Positions 17,769 to 27,239 of a DNA stretch of 64,000 nucleotides are shown here, one piece after another. The stretch is taken from the NCBI RefSeq assembly GCF_042138895.1, contig NZ_JBHIKW010000015.1, forward strand, positions 1 to 64,000, written 5' to 3'. Positions within the stretch are counted from its first letter, which is position 1. Each line of letters begins with the position of its first letter. Below the pieces are notes generated by a model. The model saw only the letters and a list, made by a program, of their open reading frames with translations. It made no database searches and was not told the origin of the DNA. This DNA is from Cedecea selenatireducens (GTDB taxonomy: Bacteria; Pseudomonadota; Gammaproteobacteria; Enterobacterales; Enterobacteriaceae). A program made the position numbers and the translations under genes.

Positions 17769-18365
17769 TCAGGACACCAGCCCAAGCACGCGTTTGACGG
17801 GACCGAAGCTGCGGCGATGATGCTCGGTGGCGCCATGCTCGGCCAGCTTTTCGAGATGAAAAGCGGTTGGATAGCCCTTGTGTTGGGCAAAACCGTATTG
17901 CGGGAAGCTAAGATCCAGCTCGGCCATTTCACGATCGCGCGTGACCTTGGCAAGTATTGACGCCGCGCTGATTTCTGCAACCCGGCTGTCGCCTTTTACC
18001 ACCGCCAGCGACGGCACAGGCAGCGCAGGGCAACGGTTTCCATCGATCAGCACGTATTCCGGCACCACGCTCAAGCCTGCGACAGCACGCTGCATTGCCA
18101 GCATGGTGGCATGCAGGATATTGATTTTATCGATCTCTTCCGGCTCGGCGCGGCCCAGACTCCAGCTCAGCGCTTTCTCAATTATCTCGTCATACAGCGC
18201 CAGGCGACGCTTCTCTGATAGTTTTTTTGAATCTGCCAGGCCCACGATCGGCCTTGCCGGATCGAGGATCACCGCAGCGGTAACGACTGCGCCAACCAAA
18301 GGCCCGCGGCCCACTTCATCAACGCCTGCAACGAGATGCGTATGCGGGTAAACGAATTCGATCAT
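17769..18365 (-). CDS. rnhB: Ribonuclease HII
   Basis: Removes single ribonucleotides and RNA primers from DNA. The four acidic catalytic residues are D16 and E17 (in GVDEVGRG), D108 and D126. The start is the ATG whose last bases overlap the lpxB stop (ATGA). This gives 198 residues, the usual length. Longer in-frame starts lie inside lpxB. Confidence 0.96.
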   Translation of the reverse strand: MIEFVYPHTHLVAGVDEVGRGPLVGAVVTAAVILDPARPIVGLADSKKLSEKRRLALYDEIIEKALSWSLGRAEPEEIDKINILHATMLAMQRAVAGLSVVPEYVLIDGNRCPALPVPSLAVVKGDSRVAEISAASILAKVTRDREMAELDLSFPQYGFAQHKGYPTAFHLEKLAEHGATEHHRRSFGPVKRVLGLVS

Positions 18366-19510
18366 TGAGCCAGCTCCAGCACGGCGTCCGCCGCCTGTTG
18401 GTCCGCGTTGCAACGGATCTGCTGATGCAACGCCCGGAAGGTATCGTGCATTTGATGACTGACCGCGCCGTCTTCCAGCAGTGGCTCCAGCGCACAGGCA
18501 AGCCCGATAGGCTCACACTCGTTTTGCAGCAGTTCTTTAACCAGCTCACGCCCTGCCAGCAGATTAGGCAGGGAAACATAGTCAGTTTTCACCAGGCGCT
18601 TCGCCAGCCAGAAGGTAAACGGCTTCATGCGATAGCCTACGACCATCGGGCATTTCGCCAGCATACATTCAAGCGCTGCCGTACCGGAGGCCAGAAGCGC
18701 TGCGTCACTGGCAATCATCGCTTCACGTGCTTTTCCATCAAGCAGATGGACGTGTAGCTCTGGGGCAATCTCGGCCTTAATTTTTTCAAACTGCTCGCGA
18801 CGTTTTGCATTCACCAGCGGCACGACAACTTCCAGCGCAGGCCAGCGCTTACGCAGTAATTGAGCGGTTCTCAGGAAGTCCGCGCTGAGCATTTCGACCT
18901 CAGCGCCGCGGCTGCCGGGCAGCAGCGCCAGGCATTTTGCATCAGGCGCAATACCTAACGTTGCGCGAGCGGCATTTTTATCCGGATCCAGCGGCATGGC
19001 ATCTGCCATGGTGTGCCCGATGAAGCGACACGGGACGTTAAACCGGTCGTAAAACGCTTTTTCGAAAGGCAGAAAAGCCAGCACCAGATCGGTCGATCTG
19101 CCAATTTTGAAAACGCGTTTTTGTCGCCATGCCCAAACGGACGGGCTGACGTAGTGGATCGTGCGGATCCCCTGCTTCTTGAGGTTGCCTTCGAGGGTAA
19201 TGTTGAAATCCGGCGCATCGATGCCGACGAACACGTCCGGCTGCAGCTCGGTGAAGCGCTTCGTGAGGTCACTGCGGATGTGAAGCAGGCGGCGTAAACG
19301 GCCCAGCACTTCAACAATGCCCATGACCGCAAGCTCTTCCATCTCATACCAGGTTTCACAACCTTCGGCCTGCATGAGCGGCCCGGCTACGCCAACAAAG
19401 CGAGCATCAGGCACCCGGGCTTTAAGTTCGCGGATGAGACCGGCACCAAGAATATCGCCGGAAGTTTCTCCGGCGACCAGGGCAATCGTGAGGGGACGAC
19501 CAGGCTTCAT
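18362..19510 (-). CDS. lpxB: Lipid A disaccharide synthase
   Basis: GT-B glycosyltransferase joining UDP-diacylglucosamine and lipid X into the beta-1,6 disaccharide of lipid A at the inner face of the membrane. It has 382 residues with the N-terminal GETSGDILGAGL segment. Its ATG directly follows the lpxA stop (TAAATG) and its stop overlaps rnhB, so lpxA, lpxB and rnhB are tightly coupled. Confidence 0.97.
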   Translation of the reverse strand: MKPGRPLTIALVAGETSGDILGAGLIRELKARVPDARFVGVAGPLMQAEGCETWYEMEELAVMGIVEVLGRLRRLLHIRSDLTKRFTELQPDVFVGIDAPDFNITLEGNLKKQGIRTIHYVSPSVWAWRQKRVFKIGRSTDLVLAFLPFEKAFYDRFNVPCRFIGHTMADAMPLDPDKNAARATLGIAPDAKCLALLPGSRGAEVEMLSADFLRTAQLLRKRWPALEVVVPLVNAKRREQFEKIKAEIAPELHVHLLDGKAREAMIASDAALLASGTAALECMLAKCPMVVGYRMKPFTFWLAKRLVKTDYVSLPNLLAGRELVKELLQNECEPIGLACALEPLLEDGAVSHQMHDTFRALHQQIRCNADQQAADAVLELAQ

Positions 19511-20299
19511 TTAGCGAATCAAACCACGCGTGGAGCGCGCAAAGAATTCAACAAATGCGTTCACTTCCGGATGCTGAGCTGCAATTTCAGCAATTTCCGG
19601 CTTCGCCTCTTCAAGCGTTTTGCCGCTGCGATAGAGGATCTTGTAGGCGTTACGAATAGCGTGCAGCGCCTCTTTGCTGAAACCGCGACGCTTCAGGCCT
19701 TCGATGTTCACGCCAAACGGTGTCGCATGGTTGCCCTGCGCGATAACGTAAGGTGGAACGTCCTGCGCGACGCCGGAACAGCCGCCAACCATAACGTGAG
19801 CACCGATGATGCAGAACTGATGCACCGCGGTCATCCCACCGATGATGGCGTGATCCCCAATTTGTACGTGACCTGCGAGCGTTGCGTTGTTCGCGAGGAT
19901 AACGCGATCGCCAACCCGACAATCATGCGCAATATGCGCATTGATCATCAGCAGGTTATCGCTACCCACCTTCGTCAATCCCTCGTCTTGTACCGTTCCG
20001 CGATGGATGGTGACGCTTTCGCGAATGCGGTTGCGATCGCCAATTTCCACACGAGTCGGCTCACCCGCATATTTCAGATCCTGATTAACTTCACCGATAG
20101 ACGCGAACTGGTAAATCTCGTTATCACGGCCAATTTTAGTATGGCCGTTTACGACAACATGGGATTTCAGTACCGTACCTTCGCCGATTTCAACGTTTGG
20201 ACCTACGAGACAAAACGGGCCAATGTGGACGTTAGGGCCGATAACGGCACCCTCTTCCACGATAGCGGTTGGATGAATAAAGGCGGACTTATCAATCAC
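19511..20299 (-). CDS. lpxA: UDP-N-acetylglucosamine O-acyltransferase
   Basis: First enzyme of lipid A synthesis; transfers 3-hydroxymyristate from ACP to the 3-OH of UDP-GlcNAc. The 262 residues form a left-handed beta-helix from hexapeptide repeats (about 10-185) plus a helical tail. The catalytic base H125 and H122 are in AHIAHD. It starts 3 bases after the fabZ stop. Confidence 0.97.
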   Translation of the reverse strand: MIDKSAFIHPTAIVEEGAVIGPNVHIGPFCLVGPNVEIGEGTVLKSHVVVNGHTKIGRDNEIYQFASIGEVNQDLKYAGEPTRVEIGDRNRIRESVTIHRGTVQDEGLTKVGSDNLLMINAHIAHDCRVGDRVILANNATLAGHVQIGDHAIIGGMTAVHQFCIIGAHVMVGGCSGVAQDVPPYVIAQGNHATPFGVNIEGLKRRGFSKEALHAIRNAYKILYRSGKTLEEAKPEIAEIAAQHPEVNAFVEFFARSTRGLIR

Positions 20300-20302
20300 G
20301 TA

Positions 20303-20758
20303 TTAGGCCTCCCGGCTGCGTGCGCACATCATGGTTGCTTCGCAGACAATTTTTCCGTCAACGGTCGCAACGCCTTTGAAACGCGTCAGACCACGACGAG
20401 TTTTCTCAAAGGTGACTTCCATAACCATCTGATCGCCTGGCACGACCGGGCGCTTGAAGCGCGCTTCATCGATACCAGCAAAATAGTACAGTTCACCAGG
20501 CTCAAGTTTACCCACGCTTTTAAACGCCAGAATACCGGTAGCCTGCGCCATGGCTTCCAGAATCAGCACGCCTGGGAAAATTGGCTTGCCCGGGAAGTGG
20601 CCCTGGAAAAACGGCTCATTTACAGAGACATTTTTTACTGCGCGCAGAAAACGACCTTCTTCAAAATCCAGCACGCGGTCAACCAGCAAGAACGGATAAC
20701 GGTGCGGCAGAAGCTCTAAAATCTCTTCAATGTGCAGAGTATGAGTGTCAGTTGTCAA
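20303..20758 (-). CDS. fabZ: 3-hydroxyacyl-ACP dehydratase
   Basis: Dehydrates 3-hydroxyacyl-ACP in fatty acid elongation and competes with LpxA for 3-hydroxymyristoyl-ACP. Catalytic H54 and E68 lie in QGHFPGKP and LILEAMAQ. The start is TTG (20756-20758), giving 151 residues and the same N-terminus as E. coli FabZ, preceded by GGAAG. A longer in-frame reading back to 20863 is not conserved. The rare start codon may limit translation. Confidence 0.94.
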   Translation of the reverse strand: MTTDTHTLHIEEILELLPHRYPFLLVDRVLDFEEGRFLRAVKNVSVNEPFFQGHFPGKPIFPGVLILEAMAQATGILAFKSVGKLEPGELYYFAGIDEARFKRPVVPGDQMVMEVTFEKTRRGLTRFKGVATVDGKIVCEATMMCARSREA

Positions 20759-20800
20759 AATACTCTTCCTGTCTAAATATTCTAAATGACAATAATAACA

Positions 20801-20834
20801 CGGCCTGCGGCTATCAAAGAAAGCCAGCAGGCCG
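20801..20834. repeat. Hairpin between lpxD and fabZ
   Basis: CGGCCTGC (20801-20808) pairs with GCAGGCCG (20827-20834); GGC and GCC inside extend the stem past a one-base bulge. It lies in the 148-base gap, which is long for this otherwise tightly packed cluster. There is no T-run. Confidence 0.45.
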
Positions 20835-20906
20835 CAAATCAAAACGCGCGGCTCACGCTCCAACCCTTATGGCCGGAAGCACGGCAGCGCAGGGAGCAGG
20901 CGACGA

Positions 20907-21932
20907 TCAGTCTTGTTGATTGACCTTACGTTCGATGGTTTTTAAGCGTTTGCTCATCTCATCGATATTCATCACCAGGGCAGCGGTTTTACGCCACGCT
21001 TTATTAGGCTGCAGTGGGATCCCCGAGGAGTAAACCCCTGGTTCGGTGATCGGGCGCATTACCATGCCCATACCGGTCACGGTCACCTTGTCACAGATTT
21101 CCATATGGCCGTTGATCACGCTGGCACCACCAATCATGCAATAACGGCCAATTTTCAGGCTGCCTGCCATGATAACGCCACCCGCAACCGCGGTATTGTC
21201 GCCAATCACAACGTTATGTGCAATCTGGCACTGGTTATCAATGATAACACCATTGCCGATAATCGTGTCATCCAGTGCACCGCGGTCGATAGTTGTGCAG
21301 GCGCCAATCTCAACGCGATCGCCAATAATCACCCGGCCCAGCTGAGGAATCTTCACCCAGTTACCGCGATCGTTGGCATAACCGAAGCCGTCAGAGCCAA
21401 TCACAGTACTGGACTGAATCAGGCATTGGGCGCCGATTTCGATGTTGTGATAGATGGAGACATTCGCCCACAAACGGCTGCCAGCGCCGATTTTGGTATT
21501 TTTGCCTACGAAACAGCCCGCGCCAATAACCACGTTATCGCCAAGCTCAACGCCCGATTCGATAACGGCATTCGCGCCGACGGAAACATTATTACCCAGC
21601 TTAGCCGTCGCATCGATCGCCGCGCTGGGTGCGATATCACTTGCAGGCTGAGGCGTGGTATCAAGAATTTGTGCCATACGGGCATAGGTCAGGTAGGGAT
21701 TCTTCACTACCAGCGCCGCACTTTTGGCGTAAGGGAGGTCGGCTTCGGTCATGACGACGGCAGAAGCCTGGCAGACTGCCAGATGTTCACGATAACGAGG
21801 ATTAACCATGAACGTGATGTGGCCAGACTGAGCAGTTTGCATAGATGCAACGCCGGTGATGACGAGATCGCCATCACCGTGCAATTCTGCATCCAACTGC
21901 TGGGCTAATTCAGCCAGTCGAATTGAAGACAT
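20907..21932 (-). CDS. lpxD: UDP-3-O-(3-hydroxymyristoyl)glucosamine N-acyltransferase
   Basis: Adds the second hydroxymyristate to the amino group of the glucosamine in lipid A synthesis. At 341 residues it has an N-terminal uridine-binding domain, a long hexapeptide beta-helix (about 100-310) and a C-terminal helix. The catalytic H239 is in QIAHN. It starts 3 bases after skp. Confidence 0.97.
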   Translation of the reverse strand: MSSIRLAELAQQLDAELHGDGDLVITGVASMQTAQSGHITFMVNPRYREHLAVCQASAVVMTEADLPYAKSAALVVKNPYLTYARMAQILDTTPQPASDIAPSAAIDATAKLGNNVSVGANAVIESGVELGDNVVIGAGCFVGKNTKIGAGSRLWANVSIYHNIEIGAQCLIQSSTVIGSDGFGYANDRGNWVKIPQLGRVIIGDRVEIGACTTIDRGALDDTIIGNGVIIDNQCQIAHNVVIGDNTAVAGGVIMAGSLKIGRYCMIGGASVINGHMEICDKVTVTGMGMVMRPITEPGVYSSGIPLQPNKAWRKTAALVMNIDEMSKRLKTIERKVNQQD

Positions 21933-21935
21933 TAC

Positions 21936-22436
21936 TTATTTAACCTGTTTCAGTACGTCTGCAGTGATGTCTTTCACGTCGTTACCTGCGTAAGCAACGG
22001 TGTTTGCATCCAGAACAACATCATAACCTTTGTCATCTGCAACTTTCTTCACAGCGGCCTGGATACGAGTAACCAGTTTGCTGCGCTCTTCGTTGGAACG
22101 ACGGTTGCGATCCTGCTCAAAAGCCTGTGCTTTTTCGGAGAACGACTGACGTTGAGCCATCACGTCTTTTTCCATTTTGCTGCGATCTGAAGCTTTCATG
22201 GTTGAACCATCGCGCTGCAGGCGTTGCATTTTGGATTGCAGATCGTTTTCCATCCCCTGCAGTTCGCCGGCACGGCCTTTGAACTCATTTTCCAGGGTTT
22301 TAGAAACACCAGTGCTTTGTGCGACCTGTTGGAACAGGTTGCCCATGTTAACTACTGCGATGCTGGAGGCAGCCTGAGCGCCGGCTGAAGCAACCATAGC
22401 AATCCCGAGACCTGCGGCAACTAACCACTTTTTCAC
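21936..22436 (-). CDS. skp: Periplasmic chaperone Skp
   Basis: Trimeric jellyfish-shaped chaperone that holds unfolded outer-membrane proteins on their way to BamA. The signal peptide is MKKWLVAAGLGIAMVASAGA with cleavage after QA (about residue 22). The middle (about 50-130) is a long charged coiled coil forming the tentacles. Length is 166 residues, slightly above E. coli (161). It sits directly between its client machine bamA and lpxD. Confidence 0.96.
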   Translation of the reverse strand: MKKWLVAAGLGIAMVASAGAQAASSIAVVNMGNLFQQVAQSTGVSKTLENEFKGRAGELQGMENDLQSKMQRLQRDGSTMKASDRSKMEKDVMAQRQSFSEKAQAFEQDRNRRSNEERSKLVTRIQAAVKKVADDKGYDVVLDANTVAYAGNDVKDITADVLKQVK

Positions 22437-22560
22437 AATAAACTCCTTACCATCCCATAGGTGTCCGAAGACACTGTTTTTTTGCGAACACCCGCGAACT
22501 GACTAAGCGGCTAACGGGTGCAACGCCTCACTGCTGTTGCGTTCCTTCGCGCAGAACAAA

Positions 22561-24966
22561 TTACCAGGTTTTACCAATGTTAAACTGGAACTGTTCTGCC
22601 TTGTCTCCCTCATATTTCTTAAACGGCTGGGCATAAGAGAAGACCAGCGGCCCCAGAGGAGACATCCACTGCAATGCCAAACCTGCAGACATACGAATAT
22701 TACCTGGCGTACTGTAATCAGGTATACCCGCAGCTCTGGTTTCGGCGGTATTTTCCCATTTGGTATCCCAAACGGTACCCGCGTCAACGAACAGGGAAGT
22801 TCGAACGGAGTTCGAGTACTTCTCGCTCAGGAACGGCGTCGGGGTAATCAGCTCAAAGCTGGCAACACCCATGGCGTTACCGCCCACCGCATCGTTAGAG
22901 TTACACACATTCCCGGTTGTACAGTTACGCTGGTTCGGCCCGAAGTAAGCCGCTTTAGGACCAATGTTGTTCGACTGGAACCCACGCACGGTGCTTGAAC
23001 CACCGGCATAGAAGTTCTCGTAGAACGGAAGTTCTTTGCCACCCAGACCATCACCGTAACCCCAACGGGTACGGCCCAACATGACCCATGTATGATCGTC
23101 GTTGATCGGGAAGTAAGTCGCCGTATCTAACGTCACTTTATAGAACTCGTTATCAGAGCCTGGAACGGTGACTTTACCATTCAGGTTAACGCGAGAACCA
23201 TCCGTCGGGAAATAACCGCGGTCGAGGTTGTTGTATGTCCAACCATAGTTCAGAGTGAAGTCATCCGCCGAGAAACTGTTGTCACTGGCGTTCATATTCG
23301 GGTGCTGACCCACAGAATCCAGGTAACGCCACATTGCTATCTGAGGCTGCATATTCGACAGATCGTTATGCACATAGCCCAGGCCGAGACGCAGCGTGTT
23401 GTATTCGTTTACCGGGAAGCCCAGCGTGGTATCTAAACCGTAGCTTTTGTTGGTGTAGTCGGACAGGTCCGCATCATCAGCTTTAAAGTCGTTATAGAAG
23501 ATACGACCGCCGAGGCTAACGCCATCAACCGTAAAGTACGGATCGGTCGCCGACAGTTCCGCGTAGGTCTGGTAGTCGTTTTTGGTTCCGCTGATACCGA
23601 CAGAGTAACCCGTACCCAGCCAGTTATCCTGCTGAACGCCAACCTGGAAGCTCACGCCACTTTCAGTACCGTAGCCAACACCGAAGTTGAAGCTACCGGT
23701 GTTGCGCTCTTTAACCTTGTAGACGACGTCAACCTGATCCGGGCTGCCCGACACGCGCTGGGTATCCACATCGACGGTCTCGAAGTAGCCCAGACGGTTC
23801 AGACGCTCTTTACCGGCATCAACCAGGTTGCTACCCAGCCAGGCCCCTTCCATCTGGCGCATTTCGCGACGCAGAACAGAATCTTTACTGGTGTCGTTAC
23901 CTTCGAAGCGGATCTTACGCACGTAGTAACGGTTACCGGAGTCGACGTTAACGTGCAGCTTCACGGTTTTGTCAGCGTCATTAATTTCTGGCTGGGTCTG
24001 TACGCGCGGATACGCATAGCCATAACGGCCCAGCAGTTTCTTAATGTCGTCTTCCATTTTGGTGACTTTGGTGCCGTTATACAGCTCACCCGGCTTCATT
24101 TTGGTCAGGCTTTCAATTTCTGCTGAATGCCCTGCCAGATTGCCTTTCACATCCACGCCGGCAATCTTGTACTGATCGCCTTCAGTGATGTTAATCGTCA
24201 CGTAAATGCTTTTCTTGTCCGGCGTCAGGCTAACCTGCGTGGAATCAATATTGAAACGCGCATAGCCACGGTCCAGATAGTAGCTACGCAGGGTTTCAAG
24301 GTCACCCGCCAGCTTCTGTTTCTGGTATTTACGGTCACCCACAACGTTCCACCACGGCACTTCATCACGCAGCTGGAAGCGAGAGATCAGTTCATCCGTG
24401 GTAAACGCATGGTTGCCCACGATGTTGATCTGCTGGATTTTCGCAGAGACGCCTTCCTGGAATACAAGCTTGAGGTCAACGCGGTTACGCGGCAGCGGCG
24501 TGACGACAGCTTTAACGCTGGCGCTGTATTTACCGACGCTGTAGTAGAAATCTTCCAGCCCTTTCTCGATGTCGCCCAGGGTCGTACGATCGAGGGATTC
24601 ACCCACACGCACGCCGGAGGCTTCGAGGTTCTGCTTGAGCATGTCATCTTTCACCGACTTGTTGCCGGAGAAGGTGATGCTGGCAATTGTCGGGCGCTCT
24701 TTGACCTGCACCAGCAGCGAGTTGCCATCACGCAGAACCCGCACATCTTCAAAGTTGCCGGTGGCAAACAGTGAGCGGATTGTATTACTGATATCCTCGT
24801 CAGAGACAGTGTCGCCTACGCGCACTGGCATACTGAGGAGGGCCGCACCGACGGCGACTCGCTGCAGGCCTTCGAAATGAATGTCTTTCACCACGAACCC
24901 GTCTGCACCGTATACGGTGGCGCTGCTAAACAGCAGCGACGCTATGAGGAGCTTTTTCATCGCCAT
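22561..24966 (-). CDS. bamA: Outer-membrane protein assembly factor BamA
   Basis: Omp85 core of the BAM complex that folds beta-barrels into the outer membrane. The signal peptide ends at VYGA (about residue 20). Five POTRA domains follow to about 420, then the 16-strand barrel ending in the C-terminal signal KTW. The L6 lock motif VRGF is present. At 801 residues it is about nine shorter than E. coli. Most of the loss is in the surface loop between GPKA and DAVGGNA, where the two cysteines are closer together. Confidence 0.97.
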   Translation of the reverse strand: MAMKKLLIASLLFSSATVYGADGFVVKDIHFEGLQRVAVGAALLSMPVRVGDTVSDEDISNTIRSLFATGNFEDVRVLRDGNSLLVQVKERPTIASITFSGNKSVKDDMLKQNLEASGVRVGESLDRTTLGDIEKGLEDFYYSVGKYSASVKAVVTPLPRNRVDLKLVFQEGVSAKIQQINIVGNHAFTTDELISRFQLRDEVPWWNVVGDRKYQKQKLAGDLETLRSYYLDRGYARFNIDSTQVSLTPDKKSIYVTINITEGDQYKIAGVDVKGNLAGHSAEIESLTKMKPGELYNGTKVTKMEDDIKKLLGRYGYAYPRVQTQPEINDADKTVKLHVNVDSGNRYYVRKIRFEGNDTSKDSVLRREMRQMEGAWLGSNLVDAGKERLNRLGYFETVDVDTQRVSGSPDQVDVVYKVKERNTGSFNFGVGYGTESGVSFQVGVQQDNWLGTGYSVGISGTKNDYQTYAELSATDPYFTVDGVSLGGRIFYNDFKADDADLSDYTNKSYGLDTTLGFPVNEYNTLRLGLGYVHNDLSNMQPQIAMWRYLDSVGQHPNMNASDNSFSADDFTLNYGWTYNNLDRGYFPTDGSRVNLNGKVTVPGSDNEFYKVTLDTATYFPINDDHTWVMLGRTRWGYGDGLGGKELPFYENFYAGGSSTVRGFQSNNIGPKAAYFGPNQRNCTTGNVCNSNDAVGGNAMGVASFELITPTPFLSEKYSNSVRTSLFVDAGTVWDTKWENTAETRAAGIPDYSTPGNIRMSAGLALQWMSPLGPLVFSYAQPFKKYEGDKAEQFQFNIGKTW

Positions 24967-24999
24967 CGTTGTTATGCGTTCTTCCTAACCTAATTCTCT

Positions 25000-26352
25000 C
25001 TATAAACGAGAGAAATCATTGAAAAGTGCAAGCCCCATTAATAGCACCAGCAAGATAGAGCCAATGCGATAACTGAAGTCCTGAACTCGCTCGGAAACCG
25101 GTGTGCCTTTCAGTTTCTCAACCGCCAAAAAGAGCAGGTGCCCGCCGTCAAGGACGGGGAGTGGAAACAGATTAATAATCCCTAAGTTGACGCTGATAAG
25201 CGCCAGGAACATCAGGAAGTAAATTAAACCGTATTCCGCCGACATACCTGCACCTTGAGCTATGGAGATTGGCCCACTGAGGTTGTTCAGTTTTACATCA
25301 CCGGTTATTAATTTCCCCAGCATGTTGACCGTCAGCTTCATCAGTTGCCAGGTTTTATCCGTGGCTTCTGCTACAGCGGTGAACGGCCCATACTGACGCA
25401 CTGTTTTGTACTCATCAGGCAGCGGGATAATTTTAGGTATCACCCCTGCAAACCCTTCAGCCTTCGCTTTACCCGGTTTTGTATCCGGTATCAGCGTCAA
25501 AGACAAGGGGCTACCCTGTCTTTCAATCTCTACAGCCAGCGCCTGCCCTGGATTATCACGAACCAGGTTAACAAACGTGCTCCACTGAAGAAGCGGCTGA
25601 CCGTTGACTTTAACGATCCTGTCCCCGGCTTGCAAACCGGCCTTACTTGCCGCTGACTGAGGCTGGACTTCATCCAGTACGTTTTCAATCTGCGGACCAC
25701 GAGGCCTGAAGCCAAGTGATGTTACCGGATCCTGCTTATCAGGCTCAAACTGCCAGTGGCTCAAATCGAGAGTCACATCCCGAGTTTGGTTCGTCCCAAA
25801 CGGCGCATAAGAGACTCGGGCGCTCGCGTCGCCAATCTTACCGATTAAAGCTAAACGAACAGCATCCCAATCAGGCGTTTCGATGCCATCTATCGCTTTT
25901 AGTTCCATCCCGGCGCTAATTTGTGCTTCGGCAGCGATAGAGTTGGGGGTTATTTCACCGATCACCGGGCGCAGGCTAGGGATGCCAATGATAAACACTA
26001 GCCAGTAGGCAAAGATAGCGAAGATGAAGTTAGCGACAGGCCCGGCGGCAATGATAGCCGCCCTCTGTGAAACCGTTTTGTTGTTGAACGCCGCATGGCG
26101 CATTTCCGGTAACACCGGTTCAACGCGCTCATCCAGCATTTTGACGTAGCCGCCCAGCGGGATTAGCGCAATAACAAACTCGGTTCCCTGGCGGTCGGTA
26201 CGACGCCATAGCGCCTTACCAAACCCGATGGAGAAGCGTTCCACACGAACGCCACAGCGGCGAGCAACCCAAAAATGGCCAAACTCATGCACGGTAATTA
26301 AAACACCCAGTGCAACGATAAACGCAGCCAAATTCCAGAGTATGCTCAGCAT
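25000..26352 (-). CDS. rseP: Site-2 intramembrane metalloprotease RseP
   Basis: Cleaves anti-sigma factor RseA inside the membrane after DegS, freeing sigma-E; also removes leftover signal peptides. The zinc motif HEFGH is at 22-26 and the third ligand is in NLFPLPVLDGGH near residue 400. Two PDZ domains lie between. The start (MLSILWN, ATG at 26350-26352) gives 450 residues as in E. coli; the longer frame upstream overlaps cdsA and is not conserved. Confidence 0.96.
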   Translation of the reverse strand: MLSILWNLAAFIVALGVLITVHEFGHFWVARRCGVRVERFSIGFGKALWRRTDRQGTEFVIALIPLGGYVKMLDERVEPVLPEMRHAAFNNKTVSQRAAIIAAGPVANFIFAIFAYWLVFIIGIPSLRPVIGEITPNSIAAEAQISAGMELKAIDGIETPDWDAVRLALIGKIGDASARVSYAPFGTNQTRDVTLDLSHWQFEPDKQDPVTSLGFRPRGPQIENVLDEVQPQSAASKAGLQAGDRIVKVNGQPLLQWSTFVNLVRDNPGQALAVEIERQGSPLSLTLIPDTKPGKAKAEGFAGVIPKIIPLPDEYKTVRQYGPFTAVAEATDKTWQLMKLTVNMLGKLITGDVKLNNLSGPISIAQGAGMSAEYGLIYFLMFLALISVNLGIINLFPLPVLDGGHLLFLAVEKLKGTPVSERVQDFSYRIGSILLVLLMGLALFNDFSRL

Positions 26353-26363
26353 AAAACCTTCCG

Positions 26364-27221
26364 TTAAATCGTCCTGAATACCAGAAGCAGCAGACACGCA
26401 AACACCGGCACCGCCGCTGTCAGACTGTCAATGCGGTCAAGAATACCACCATGTCCTGGGATAAGGTGACCACTATCTTTAATACCGGCCTCGCGCTTGA
26501 ACATACTCTCGGTTAAATCACCCAGCACGGACGCCAGCGCGGCGACAATGGAACAGGTTAGCAGAACAACAGGCGCAACGTTTAAATCAGCCCACATGCC
26601 GAACAGCAAAGAGATAACGGCAGACGTCGCAAGACCGCCGATAAACCCCTGCCAGGTCTTGCCTGGGGAAACCTTTGGCGCAAGCTTATGCTTACCAAAC
26701 ATTTTCCCAAAGACATAAGCGCCTGAATCTGCGCCCCACACCAGCACCATCACGTACAACAGCCAGATTGAACCGCTGTAGTGGTTAATATCATAATGCC
26801 AGCTACGCAGCGCGACCATGCCCCAGAAGAACGGAATAATGGTTAGCAGGCCAAAGACCAGGCGGATCGGCTTAGAATTGCGCCACAGCGCCGCAGAGGC
26901 CGGGTAAAACAGAACCAGCAACAGCGCCGCTACCCACCAGACCAGCGAAGCCCAAAGCGAGATTTCAATTACCGGTAAATGCACCGAATGCCGGTACTCT
27001 GGCAGCGAAATCAGCATGACCGCAAGCAGCAGCCCACAAAGAACGGCCAGCCAGACGCGCTGTGAACGCGCAACGAAACCAGCAAGTTGACCCCATTCCC
27101 ATGCAGCCAGCATACAAATGACCAGCGTAGCAATCGCAAAGCCTACTGGCGGAAGCCAAAACAGCGCCGCGATTACAATGGGAATCATAATAAACGCGGA
27201 AATCAGGCGATACTTCAGCAA
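26364..27221 (-). CDS. cdsA: Phosphatidate cytidylyltransferase
   Basis: Makes CDP-diacylglycerol from phosphatidate and CTP, the branch point of phospholipid synthesis. The 285-residue inner-membrane protein has about eight hydrophobic segments. The CDP-diglyceride synthetase signature is near the C-terminus (KREAGIKDSGHLIPGHGG, then DRIDS). It follows uppS after 18 bases. Confidence 0.97.
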   Translation of the reverse strand: MLKYRLISAFIMIPIVIAALFWLPPVGFAIATLVICMLAAWEWGQLAGFVARSQRVWLAVLCGLLLAVMLISLPEYRHSVHLPVIEISLWASLVWWVAALLLVLFYPASAALWRNSKPIRLVFGLLTIIPFFWGMVALRSWHYDINHYSGSIWLLYVMVLVWGADSGAYVFGKMFGKHKLAPKVSPGKTWQGFIGGLATSAVISLLFGMWADLNVAPVVLLTCSIVAALASVLGDLTESMFKREAGIKDSGHLIPGHGGILDRIDSLTAAVPVFACLLLLVFRTI

Positions 27222-27239
27222 AAGTGACCCCCAACAGGC

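Noticed and set aside
19571..20719. A 382-codon open frame on the plus strand spanning two genes
   Set aside because: Antisense to lpxA and fabZ. It has no ribosome binding site worth noting and no recognisable protein family.
26353..26397. Longer rseP start overlapping cdsA
   Set aside because: The 15 extra residues are not conserved and would place charged residues before the first membrane helix carrying HEFGH.
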